Source of the DNA: Endomychus coccineus
Lineage: Eukaryota; Arthropoda; Insecta; Coleoptera; Endomychidae
DNA length: 64,000 bases
Reading direction: 5' to 3'
Assembly: GCA_958510875.1 (NCBI GenBank)
Contig: OY294068.1
Span: 150,200,388-150,264,387 of the forward strand
The notes beneath the pieces are model-generated. The model saw only the letters and a list, made by a program, of their open reading frames with translations. It ran no database searches and was not told the DNA's origin. The first letter of the stretch is position 1. Each line of letters opens with the position of its first letter. Of this stretch, positions 34,262-44,544 are shown in pieces. The position numbers and the translations under genes are program-made.

Positions 34262-36926
34262 ATAATTAACCTCTACGGGGAGTAGCTTTTCCATCAAACA
34301 AGAAGTTTCGAGAAGTTGAGAACAAAGAGATCGAAACTTTTGTGCGACCTTACCTTTCTACGCCGCTGCCGGGACCAGAAGATTATTCCAACCTGTATGA
34401 AACTTTCGTATCACACAAAGACAACTAGTACGAAGAACATCTTGAGAAGAACGAGTTTTGCACTGCTTCGAGATGCCATTCACCAAACAAGAAGAATTCT
34501 GGATGATACTGACAGCAAGCTACTACGTGTTCACCTCTATCTCAGCAATGAAATCAATCCTCTACTTTGGGAAAGAATTGACCAGCTTGCCGAGTTCAGA
34601 GCAGAGAAAAACACTGAAATAACTATAGAGAAACAGAAGAAGAAGTTCAATCATCTGAAAGACATCCAGAAACCTGAGGGAGACAGCACAAACATAGATC
34701 CTGTCAAAGTTGTCCATAACTTATCCGACCATTCTTTGAATAAGGCCTCCATGGATGTCCTTGCTAAAGGTTTTAACTCCGCTATTGCACCGGCACGCAT
34801 TCCATTGGAAGACATCATTTGCAACGTGGAATCTGCTATAACTTCGCTGCAGGATAAAAGTGAAGCAGAGATTATTCGCCAAGATGTGTCGCGTATCCTA
34901 CGAACCTCGAAGCCACCTAAAAGGAACATTTCACACGACGAGTTCCTAGCACTGAAAGCTCTTCGAGAGAACGAAAGCATCATCATCCTACCAGCAGATA
35001 AAGGAAATGCAACCGTTGTCATGAACACAAATGACTACAGAACCAAGATGGCTGCGCTATTGGACGATCCGACTTACAAGAAGATTAGGTCTGATCCCAC
35101 TACATATCTAGAGAAAACAACGAAAGCGAAAATCAAGGCATCTCCTATCGACCCTAAGTTACAGTTACATCTCATTCCAAGAGAAAAATCATCCAGATGT
35201 CCGAAACTGTATGGTCTCCCAAAAATACACAAGCCAGCAGTACCTCTGAGACCAATATTAAGCTCTATCGGCTCACCATCACATGCATTAGCAAGATTCC
35301 TAGCCAAGAAGTTACAACCGCACGTTGAGACAGCATCATCGTACGTGAGGAACGCGGAACACTTTATCGAACTTCTAGATATGCAAATAGTAGGACCTGA
35401 CGACATATCAGTAAGCTTCGACGTAGCATCCTTGTTCACACAAGTACCCATAAACGAAGCCCTAGAGATCATCCAACTTAAATACAAACCGGAAGGATAC
35501 ATTATTGACTTGGCCAAACACTGTGTAGCCAATACTTACTTTATGTACGAGGGACAGCGATATAGGCAAATCGAAGGAGCACCGATGGGATCACCAATCT
35601 CACCAGTGATCGCAAATCTTTTCATGGAGGATTTTGAAATGAAAGCTCTTAACACAGCGCAACTAAAACCCAAACTTTGGCTCAGATATGTAGATGATAT
35701 TTTCGTTATTTGGCCACATGGAGAAGGACAACTAAGAGGGTTTCTCGATCACCTGAATGGAATCCATGATCGGATAAAATTCACAATAGAAGCCGAAGAG
35801 AACAACCAATTACCATTTCTAGATGTTTTGGTAACAAAGAAAACTGACGGCAGTTTGGGACATACAGTATTCAGAAAAAAGACCCACACGAACCGATATT
35901 TGAATAGTAACTCGCATCACCATCCATCCCAGCTACAATCAGTCGTAAATACCCTCATGACAAGGTCAAAACGTCTCGCTGATGCGGAGAACTTCGATGG
36001 AGAAATGGAAACCATCCGAGCAGCCCTTAGGATGAATGGCTATTCAAGAAAACAGATTCATAACTCTCAACGCAAAAATGAGAAGGATGTCAACAATGAA
36101 GATCAACTAGTGGGAAACGCGTTTCTACCTTACATAAAAGGCACAACTGACAAAATCTGCAAAATACTGAGCCGTCATGATATCAAAACAACCTTCACAA
36201 CAGATAGGAAAATCAAAAATGTTCTTCGGAATCCAAAAGACAGAATTCCTCTAGAATGCCAAGGAGTGTACGAGGTGCCATGTGGTAATTGTGAAAAGAC
36301 ATACATCGGGCAGACCAACAGACGCATTGATGTGCGAAAGACTGAACATGCAAACGCTGTGTCGAAAAACGAAACCACGTCTTCACTAGCTGAACATGTA
36401 AGGAGTACTGGCCATATGATCAACTTTAGCGGCACAAAGACTCTAGCCAACATTGAACACTTCTACACCAGAATAACCAGGGACGCAATAGAGATCGAGA
36501 AACGTCCACATAGTCTTAACAAACGAGATGACGGACTAAGATTACCAGCAACATGGAAACCCGCTTTAGAAAGTCGGAAGATACAACCAAAAACAAGAGC
36601 GAACGTGATATCCAGTGCACGTGCAACAGGTCGCGGAAACTTTCCGGCTGATTCCAGCGTCGCAATGACGTCATCCAAACGTGTCACTCGGAGCCACGTA
36701 GAAATCGACCAAGCGTGAAATAGTTCGAAAGTCCAAAGGTCAAGCATAACGGGGGATATAAATACCTGTCCCTCCAAGTAAACGTCAGTTCGCCTAGATT
36801 TTCCAGACTCTACGGTCGAATCACCTGAAGATGGCAAATGCGACTTTGCCGAAACGTCGTGAAATTGGTCCTTTTGAGGACCGAAACCACACAACGCGGA
36901 TCAATACCCGAGAATCCAGTTCTACA
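34262..36926 (+). mobile_element. Full-length Penelope-like element
   Basis: A 5' leader, an 800-codon frame and a 3' region ending ttctaca at 36926, followed by (TA)n. The upstream partial copy (33667-34261) supplies the repeated 3' region that PLEs usually carry at the 5' end. This is the best candidate in the window for a recently active element. Confidence 0.88.
34316..36718 (+). CDS. Penelope-like RT with GIY-YIG endonuclease, 800 aa
   Basis: One protein copies the RNA and nicks the target. It has an N-terminal helical region (to about 200), then RT blocks KLYGLPKIHK (297-306), SFDVASLFTQVP (367-378), GAPMGSPISP (421-430), the catalytic YVDD (458-461), NNQLPFLDV (496-504) and the HHHPSQL block near 535. 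The endonuclease follows: GVYEVPCGNC (650-659), YIGQTNRR (663-670) and EH (677-678). The listed start is TTG; an in-frame ATG at 34397 (codon 28) is the more likely start. Relative to the sister copy at 33667-34028, a small deletion near 36696 (aaac) shifts the frame and changes the last residues to SHVEIDQA. All RT and endonuclease residues I can check are present. Confidence 0.92.
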   Translation: MRTKRSKLLCDLTFLRRCRDQKIIPTCMKLSYHTKTTSTKNILRRTSFALLRDAIHQTRRILDDTDSKLLRVHLYLSNEINPLLWERIDQLAEFRAEKNTEITIEKQKKKFNHLKDIQKPEGDSTNIDPVKVVHNLSDHSLNKASMDVLAKGFNSAIAPARIPLEDIICNVESAITSLQDKSEAEIIRQDVSRILRTSKPPKRNISHDEFLALKALRENESIIILPADKGNATVVMNTNDYRTKMAALLDDPTYKKIRSDPTTYLEKTTKAKIKASPIDPKLQLHLIPREKSSRCPKLYGLPKIHKPAVPLRPILSSIGSPSHALARFLAKKLQPHVETASSYVRNAEHFIELLDMQIVGPDDISVSFDVASLFTQVPINEALEIIQLKYKPEGYIIDLAKHCVANTYFMYEGQRYRQIEGAPMGSPISPVIANLFMEDFEMKALNTAQLKPKLWLRYVDDIFVIWPHGEGQLRGFLDHLNGIHDRIKFTIEAEENNQLPFLDVLVTKKTDGSLGHTVFRKKTHTNRYLNSNSHHHPSQLQSVVNTLMTRSKRLADAENFDGEMETIRAALRMNGYSRKQIHNSQRKNEKDVNNEDQLVGNAFLPYIKGTTDKICKILSRHDIKTTFTTDRKIKNVLRNPKDRIPLECQGVYEVPCGNCEKTYIGQTNRRIDVRKTEHANAVSKNETTSSLAEHVRSTGHMINFSGTKTLANIEHFYTRITRDAIEIEKRPHSLNKRDDGLRLPATWKPALESRKIQPKTRANVISSARATGRGNFPADSSVAMTSSKRVTRSHVEIDQA

Positions 36927-36942
36927 TATATATATACATATA

Positions 36943-38045
36943 TGCATGGGAACTTGCGTGACGGCTAACTCGAGCAGTTTTCAACCGATTCAACTGAAAT
37001 TTGAACTGTAGGTAGGTTTTGTGCCCTCAAAACCGACTTCCGATTTTCAAGTCAAAATATCAAATCGTTTCTGAGAAATTCGAACTTAAGTCAATTTTTT
37101 AGCAAATTTCCTAATTGAAATATCTCATGTCCTTTTCATCCGATTGACATTTGCTTAGCGACAAAATATAGGCATTTGCATACATTTTTACGTAGTGATC
37201 ATCGTTTTTATATTACATTAGCAATATGATACTATTTTAGGTGATAAAGGTATATACATTTTTTTTAACAAAAAAAAATCATAAAATGTGCCTGTGAATG
37301 CAAATATGCATGTGTAAATACGTGTTAATGTGTTTGTATGTGTGTATGTAAGTAAGTGTACGTGTATGTAAGTGTGTATGTATGTGTGTGCGCGCGCGTG
37401 CCTTATTACGCGTACGTTAAAAAATCACAGAATGGTCTATATAATATACTTGAACACGCCCAATATCCATCTTATAATAATGATAACAAAACACACATAC
37501 CTACATGTAAATGCACGTGTATAATAATTATAGAATACTATAATAAATTTTAACGTACGCGTAATAAGGCACGCGCGCGCACACACATACATACACACAC
37601 TTACATACACACACACTTACATACACGTACACTTACTTACATACACACATACAAACACATTAACACGTATTTACACATGCACATGTGCATTCACAGGCAC
37701 ATTTTATGATTTTTTTATCTTAAAAAAAATGTATATACCTTTATCACCTAAAATAGTATCATATTGCTAATGTAATATAAAAACGATGATCACTACGTAA
37801 AAATATATGCAAATGCCTATATTTTGACGGTAAGCAAATGTCAATCGGATGAAAAGGACATTGGATATTTCAATTGGGAAATTTGCTAAAAAATTGATTT
37901 AAGCTCGAATTTCTCGGAAATAATTTGATATTTTGACTTGAAAATCGGAAGTAAGTTCTTAGGGCATAAAACCTACCTATGGTTCAAATTTCAGTTGAAT
38001 CGGTTGAAAACTGCCCGAGTTAACCGTCACGCAAGTTCCCATGCA
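36943..38045. mobile_element. Long-inverted-repeat element, about 1.1 kb
   Basis: Arms 36943-37422 and 37548-38045 start and end with tgcatgggaacttgcgtgac and its complement. The spacer is about 125 bp. Next to it are GT-rich (37320-37395) and AC-rich (37565-37660) tracts that are complements of each other and so belong to the arms. TA repeats surround it, so TA target duplication fits but is not testable. No transposase is present. Confidence 0.82.
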
Positions 38046-38066
38046 TATATGTATATACATATATAT

Positions 38067-38368
38067 ATTGCGAGGAAGGGGGAGGTCGGATCAACTTGAA
38101 ATTTGAACTGGGTGTTCCTTAAACATTGACAATAAAAGGGATCCAGTTTGGTTTCCTAATTCTCAATACAACTGGAGATATACATTTTTTTTGACAAACT
38201 TCCCATAAAAATGTCCAAAATACCACAAAATGGCGGAAAAAAAGGGGTTGCGGTCAATTTAGGAGGTAGAAATTTTATACTTTTGTTTTATACACCAAGA
38301 CGAACATTTTCCGTGAGGTCGCGTTAAATCATAAAAAATGTTCGATCAAAATGTTTCACATACTCTAC
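38067..38368. repeat. Right arm of the split palindrome (partner 23985-24298)
   Basis: Begins ttgcgaggaagggggaggtc next to (TA)n and ends gtttcacatactctac. It is the inverted copy of 23985-24298. Confidence 0.85.
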
Positions 38369-38678
38369 TAATAATGTTCAGGGAAAATTTAAAAATGTGG
38401 CTTACTTATTTTGTAACCTTCGCTCGCTATAAGAGATAGAATATTTCAACTTATTAATGTAAAATGAATACTAAACGCTGAAACATGAATTTCTTGAAAA
38501 TTTTGAACTTTGATTGACTTACACCAATTACCGCGTCGCTATAAAATGGACTTGCGTAAAAGAAGGTTAACTTACAATAGGTATTATGAGAATTTTTTTA
38601 GATTTTATAGAAAGTATAAGATTTGAAATAATGTGTTTGGTATGAAAAATTAAAATTAGGAACAAATTATTAATAGTT

Positions 38679-40667
38679 TTATTCATTGACATCTTCATCA
38701 TAGTGGTGCAGAAGGGGCTCGATATCTTCAGCATTATTTTCTTGTGTAGTATTCAAACTTTGAAAGAAATTGTGATGTATGGGAGGTATGAATTGAAGCA
38801 ACTCCAACATGTTTTGCTTCTTCATGGTCGATACAGGAAGGGAATCGGCATACAGATGATCAAGATTAATGTTTTCAAATGCTGCAGGTCGCCCTTTATT
38901 TGCAGGGCGTATATTGATGCAATCAAATGGAAAGTCTTCATTCAAAGTCTCCTTATAGAATATCTTGTATGGACTATCCTTTTGGAATCTTAGCCATTGA
39001 ATTTTAAGCCAGTTGACTGGTTCGTTTCTTTCGTTTTTCTTGCGGTTTGAAATTGCTTCTCCCAGTTTTTTTGTCGAAAAGAAATCAGCAACTCGCATTT
39101 TATAAAAGCTGAAGGGTTTTTTTGCCTTTGATTTTTCTATGATTCTAAACCAGTCATCTGCCACATAAATAGTTTTGCCCTTCGCGTAAGTTTCTATTGT
39201 ACCAAAGTCCCTATCATTAGGAAGATAGGAATGTCCTGATACTAGGAGCTCGTGGTCAATAGTCTTCACATTTTTTAATTCTGCCACCATATGTAACCAC
39301 ATTAGGCTCATTTTTATATTGCGGTTTCGGCCAGTACACGCATCACTGTAAGCTATAATATGTTCACAGTTAGAAGCATAAGTTGAAATATGTTTTTTTA
39401 TGCAAGAAGAAATTTCTTGTGAACCTCGGGATGCCTTCGTCTCATCCCAAGCATACATGCAACCGATTTCATTCCCAAGATTATGACAGCCAAGATTATA
39501 AACATACATATTTCTCTTGTAGTATGCAATAGAACAACACAACATTGGAAAGGGTAATGCTTTCTCTAAATCAAAACTAAATGCGTATATTTTTCCTGCG
39601 TTTAAAATACTTTTTGGTTGGTCTTCCTTCATCGAACTGCGAGATTTTTCTGCTTTACATAAATGCAATAGTTTTTCGTTTTCATATGTCTTCTTCACGG
39701 CGTCCGTTTCTATATCAATCTTAATCTTCAGCGTATCACACTTTGTACATGTGTCTTTGCTAGATGTATGAAAGTGCAGATTGAAATCCTTGTGAAAAAT
39801 GTTTCTGTAAATGGCTTCGCTTACTTTTGGTTCATTTCTTTCGTCACATTTTTCAACATAAAGATTATACACGAAGCGAATATTTAATTCTGAGGAAAGA
39901 TATCTTCTATTCGGATTGTGTATTCTAGTATAGTGTGATTGATACGCAGGAAATTGGCTGATATGATCACGCACTGATTGTCTCATTCCATCGGGTGTCC
40001 TATTTGCCGGTGGGTGTCTACCTCTTAGATCTTCTCTCGTCATGCGACCATCTGAAATTGGGAATGTCTTCAGAAAGTATGATTTGCACACTTTAACAGA
40101 CTTTGATTCTATATGAATAAAGTATGTGTTACTACAGCTTCTGCCTTGTCTATTATTATTTCTTGGTCTTTTTTGTTTAATGTAATTTTTTTTACTAGAC
40201 CACACAGATAGGCGTTCTGACCAGAGAAACTCCCTATTTTCCAGAAAGCATGAAATACTTTCATCCTATCATCAAGGGAAATGTTTTTAAAACATTCGAA
40301 TCGGTAATTGCAGTTCAAGTTGGTAAAATGTTTTCCATCAACATTTTTCCCTTTTTTACTGGTATACGGAAGTCCTAAATTGCGATTTCTTTTGCGTACA
40401 TTTTCAAGGTGCTGTTCAGGTTCTCTGAATCGTTTTCTTCCTCTTTTATTTGTATTGGAAATATTATCTGAATCTTCCGTTTCTGTATCTCAAGAAAAAA
40501 GTTAGGTTAGGTAATGAAGGTTAATAAATGTACCTCTAAATACTTGTTGTGCTTCCATTATTGTCATTTATCGATAGTTCAAATTCTGATTCCGATTCTG
40601 GATAAGGCCCCGATTCTGGATAAGGCCCCGATTCTGGATAAGGCCCCGATTCATGAAATTCATTCAT
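38679..40667 (-). CDS. Transposase of the large DNA transposon, two exons, one frameshift
   Basis: Exon 1 runs from ATG at 40667 to 40544 and encodes an acidic start with the repeat ESGPYP. A 61-nt GT-AG intron (40543-40483) joins it in frame to exon 2 (40482-38679). Exon 2 opens with a basic stretch (KRGRKRFREP, VRKRNRNLGLPY) and a Cys-containing block (NCNYRFECF). A frameshift at an 8-T run (40186-40193 on the plus strand) leads to the 508-codon frame. That frame has KVCKSYFLKTFPIS, TPDGMRQSVRDHI, a CxxC pair (153/156), FSFDLEKALP (D212), AYSDACTGRNRN (D288) and DRDFGTIE (E338). I infer these three acidic residues to be a DDE-type triad. Its place near a matching TIR supports the transposase role. 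Family uncertain, possibly Sola. Confidence 0.7.
40594..40647 (-). repeat. Three 18-bp coding repeats in transposase exon 1
   Basis: Three exact copies of gattctggataaggcccc (plus strand) encode ESGPYP repeated in the acidic N-terminus. The 18-bp period keeps the frame. Confidence 0.9.
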
Positions 40668-41035
40668 TTTTATTCACTTTTACGTATAGTCGAATGGTTG
40701 AAAAGTAAAATGGTGTAAGTCTGACTTGCACCACTTTTCCTTTAAATATTTTGTAAGCTACGTTACCAACTTAATGTTTTGAGCGACATCTGTGACACAA
40801 TAGTCGATTTATACAAATTGAGTATTGGTAACTACATTCTAAATGTTGTCAACATATTGAAACTGTAGTCAGCGCGTTTTCTCAGAAAAAGTGACTTACA
40901 CCACTTTCCTTTTCAATGCCTCTATAATAGAAAGCAATTGTTTTTCTTGTGAAATTATAGAGTGATTCTCATTCATCGAAAAGGGTAAATTGATGATTAT
41001 ATAAATTAAACAATGGTAACACCTCCATCCAAACT

Positions 41036-42690
41036 CAGTGGCGGCTCCTCGAAGGAGGCTAAGGAGGCTCAGCCTCCTCGCCAATTTATCTTAATGATCA
41101 TTCTCCATTTTATTTCCTGTTTCTCTGATAATTCTTTAAATTTTACAATTAATTCCCCGTTCTCAGTAGTTATTTTTATTCTGGCAACAGTGGCCAGAGG
41201 CTAGATTCTCTATATATCTCAAACGCTAAATACGTGTGGTCAACACAGTTGCCGTTCTCCAAGCAGTTCAATTGCTAGATAGGGTAAAAGAGCAAATATG
41301 GCAACACCCTATGGAGGCTAGCTTCTCGTACGGAATCGTCGGTCGAATGAAATACGATTACTTGCTACCGCCCTTCCGCTAGAAGAATGCGACACGTGTC
41401 GTGTTCCGTTAGTTCTTGTTTTTGTACCGCGAGGCGAAGTAAGGTTAAGTAGTTAAGTTATAATTTATCTAATCGGTGAACGTTAAAATGATTAAAATGA
41501 GTGACTTAGTTGCTGGGTTCTTAGAAAATCCATTTAGTGGATTAACATATGATAGAAAAGTGTTTTGTTAAAAATAAACGGCCTTTACCGGATTTGAAAG
41601 GATTAGTGGTGACGATGACAGGTATGTTTCAAAATCGAAATACACAGTAAATTATATTGCTTGCTATTTACATCTGATACAACTTCATGTTGGGAGCACT
41701 CGGGTTATGATGATTTGAAAAATTTAGCTCGTGGTATAGATAGACATGAAAAATCGCAGGAACATATTACATCGAGTATTAAGTTTAAATTAACCGGTAA
41801 ACAGAATATTGTTAAAGGAGGAAAACATATAATTTGGTGGACAAGAAACTACATTATAAACAACTTTTTTTATGAAATTTTAGATACTATTAAAGGTCAA
41901 ATTGAGATTCGATTTTCCGATTTACATGAATTGAAGTTTTTCGACTTGACGAATAGAAGATTTTTCGAATCTTTCTCAAAAGAGTTTCCCAATACACTTT
42001 TAGATAACTTAGTTCTAAAATATGAATTTGTTGATAAAATAGCACTGCACAATGAATTATGGGTTATATACCTACTCGGATAAAGATATTTTAGGCCAGT
42101 ACATTCACGCCGATATGATAAAATATATGATAGACAATGATTTGCAACAAGTTTTACCTCAGTTTTATAAACTACTTTGTTTGACAGTCACCATTCCTGT
42201 CACGTCGGCATCGGTGGAGAGATCATTTTCTACTCTCAAACGAATTAAAACTTACATGCGGAATACAATGGGCCAAAATCGTTTATACAATGTTAGTTTG
42301 ATATCTATTGAAAAAGATTTAGTAAAACACTTAAAACAAAATGATACATTTAATGATAATATTATTGATCATTTTTCGCAAACTTATGACCGTAGAATTC
42401 CGTTAATATATAAAAAAAGTTAATAAAAATAGTAAAAAAAACAATATATGAAAAATTTCAAGAAAAAAATAAAAAATATCAAAAATCCAAAGAAAAAAAA
42501 ACGAACAAAAAAATTGTTTGCCAAGAGAAACTCTACGTTGGTTCTTGCTTGGCAACAATTAATTTTGTCACTGAAGTAGCTGGTACGGTCGCTGTCCAAA
42601 GGTTAAATTTATTGACTGAATAGAGTATATTTTTACAAGAACGTTTTATGTCCAGCCTCCTCTCTTAAAAAGTTCACGAAACCGCCACTG
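41036..42690 (+). mobile_element. hAT element with deleted interior
   Basis: Left end cagtggcggctcctcg and right end (reverse complement) cagtggcggtttcgtg share their first 10 bases. caaact lies on both sides (41030-41035 and 42691-42696), shorter than the 8 bp usual for hAT. The transposase inside keeps only its N-terminal zinc-finger region and C-terminal half. Confidence 0.82.
41650..42423 (+). pseudogene. hAT transposase (ZMYM1-like type), internally deleted
   Basis: The first frame (41661-42083) begins inside a TTF-type zinc-finger region (CWEHSGYDDLKNLARGIDRH, EKSQEHI). It jumps after KQNI to the second half of the transposase (WWTRNYIINNFFYEILDTI, RFSDLHELKFFDL), so the first part of the catalytic core is missing. 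A one-base frameshift near 42070 leads to 42052-42423. This carries the C-terminal dimerisation region (IPVTSASVERSFSTLKRIKT, MGQNRLYNVSLISIEKDL, DRRIPLIYK) and ends with a stop at the right length. Inactive. Confidence 0.87.
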
Positions 42691-42696
42691 CAAACT

Positions 42697-43906
42697 ATAT
42701 TATCATCCCGATAGCCAATGTTCACACGATGCTTTGATGCATTTTCCAAGACAGTTGCTTTTGTTACTTATGATAACGGTTCTCATTCAGTCTCTCACCC
42801 ATAGCTCTATCTCTGGACACGGATGAAACCCTTCAATTTCGAGACAGAGGAATCATTACCAACATCCAGGTTATAGTACTGCATATTATCAAAATACAGG
42901 ACACTACAAGCTTACAGGATAGTGCTGTATACCCTTAACCACCACATGCGTTAGATTTGCAATCGCCAGTGTCCAGCGAAGAGGTCTCGGAATCTCCTAA
43001 TTTTTGAAATATTATGTTTCTTGTGCGTCACACTATATTTCATTTGTGATTCTCTAAATAAATAAACACATAGAGATTGCAATTTTTGTTATAAACTCAT
43101 TTCAAATTTACTTACCTAGTACATATGCCAGCAATCTAAGCATGCGGGCTTAGATTCAAAAATATCAATGCTTTACAGGTTTATCATAGCACGTACACTT
43201 CAAATACAAACAAGAAAAATGGTGATCCCAGAATTCAGCCGAACCTGAATATATTTTCAAGAATTGGTGATGGACTCAGGGTTTCTGATCTAAATTGAAG
43301 TTGTAGTCTATAAAAAGTATATTATCAAGCCTGTCAAGCTACTGTTAACAAGGCGATGCTTGATGCTTTTTCCAAAATAATTGCTGTGAAGTTGACAATT
43401 ATTGCGTCTCCTAGCCTGCTGAGAAGTTGATTTTCTCTAGTAGTGGTTAATAATTTCTTCTATTGTTGACCTAGGTTAATAATGAACAAACTCAAATGTT
43501 TTGAGAATCCAGGGATATTTGTTTAACAAAAACTTGTGCAACGTGATTTTGTATACCCAGGAGATTGTCTTCAACGTATTTGCTGCTTGAAATTACCTAA
43601 CACGATAAAATTATTCGAATAAAAAAATGCCATCAGTTTAAAAAATTCGCGCTCAACATGAATGACTGATGACATTTGTGAATCGTGACCGTAACCTACA
43701 ACGAGTGCCGGACAGAGCCGAGCTTGGTTATGTTACAAAACTATTTAAACAAAATAAGAGTAATAAGAGACGAGAACACAGAATTACCAGAAGACGACAT
43801 TGAATAAAACTGATTATTTTTCAAGTGAGTAACCTTGCTATAGGCTACAGATAATAGATGGTTTTGTAAATTTTAGGTTAGTATTCGACTAAGTGAAAAC
43901 AAGATT
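42697..43906. other. No recognisable gene
   Basis: About 1.2 kb without a frame of note. A perfect 9-bp hairpin (aatctaagc / gcttagatt) lies at 43133-43156. Confidence 0.5.
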
Positions 43907-44197
43907 TCAGTAGTGAAAACGATAGAAAAGGGAAATAGTTGATCTCAACATAGAATAATGTGCCCATAAAGTAGAGGCTTTTTTATCACTTGCATAATCG
44001 TGGAAGTATGCCAGTAGTAAGTAGAAATCATCTCTACGTTTTTGGTACTGCACCAAACTGTTTGTACAGTAACTTTTTCTGCGATTTCTCGCATTTCTGG
44101 CGGTTTGCAATTTAAATTTTCCCCCATTTCGGCTTTTCACATGTATACGTAATGTATACGTGAATATTTCAACAATATTGTTTTTGAGAAATGTCAT
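43907..44197 (-). pseudogene. Second CryptonI-like recombinase fragment
   Basis: In the minus strand LLAYFHDYASDKKASTLWAH followed by YSMLRSTISL matches the core-binding segment seen at 20300-20430 (ENVLLAYMGKL, YSMLRT). Another frame upstream (44127-43945) holds MGENLNCKPPEMREIAEK, which may be its continuation across a frameshift. No catalytic Arg or Tyr region follows. It is a truncated relic. Confidence 0.65.
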
Positions 44198-44544
44198 TTA
44201 ATAGAAATGTCAAAATTGATTTCCAGCCTACTTACTTTTTATCAGACAGAAATTAGGCAAGCATACTTATCAAATTGTTTACTTTATTTAACTTAAAAAT
44301 ATTAAATTCTAGTTTAATGTGCTAGTAGTGGAAAAAATAGTATATACATCACGGTAGTGAAGACATTTATAGACCTAGCACCTTATTCCGCTCGGGGCGA
44401 AGCCCCTCGCGAAATAATCTTGATGCTCGGTCAATAATAATAGTCTTCAACACCTTGGTGTATAATACACAATTGTTGCTCCTGACAACAATATATTCAG
44501 AGCACAGAATATTTAAGCTCGAAATTTTTAAATTTTCATTTTAA
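44198..44544. other. No gene; one GC-rich hairpin
   Basis: At about 44390-44412 cgctcggggcgaagcccctc forms a tight GC-rich stem with a GAA loop, out of keeping with the AT-rich surroundings. I see nothing else. Confidence 0.45.

Larger units (their letters stand above)
23931..40922 (-). mobile_element. DNA transposon with nested insertions, possibly Sola-like
   Basis: The left end gaggcattgaaaaggaaagt (followed by ggtgtaagt) is matched base for base in reverse complement at the right end, ending at 40922. Flanks are gata on the left and tata on the right, an imperfect 4-bp duplication at best. The only gene that belongs to it is the transposase at 38679-40667, close to the right end. Most of the interior between 23985 and 38368 is later insertions. 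GRG-type termini and 4-bp duplications are features I associate with the Sola superfamily, but the family call is tentative. The terminal match itself is plain. Confidence 0.68.

Noticed and set aside
30472..36894. Repeated frames beginning MCGFGPQKDQ on both strands
   Set aside because: They are antisense readings of the PLE 3' region, repeated because that region is repeated; the sense strand carries the hammerhead-like motif.
37356..37553. Short frame in the GT-rich tract
   Set aside because: It lies in the arm of a palindrome and is made of a microsatellite; no domain.
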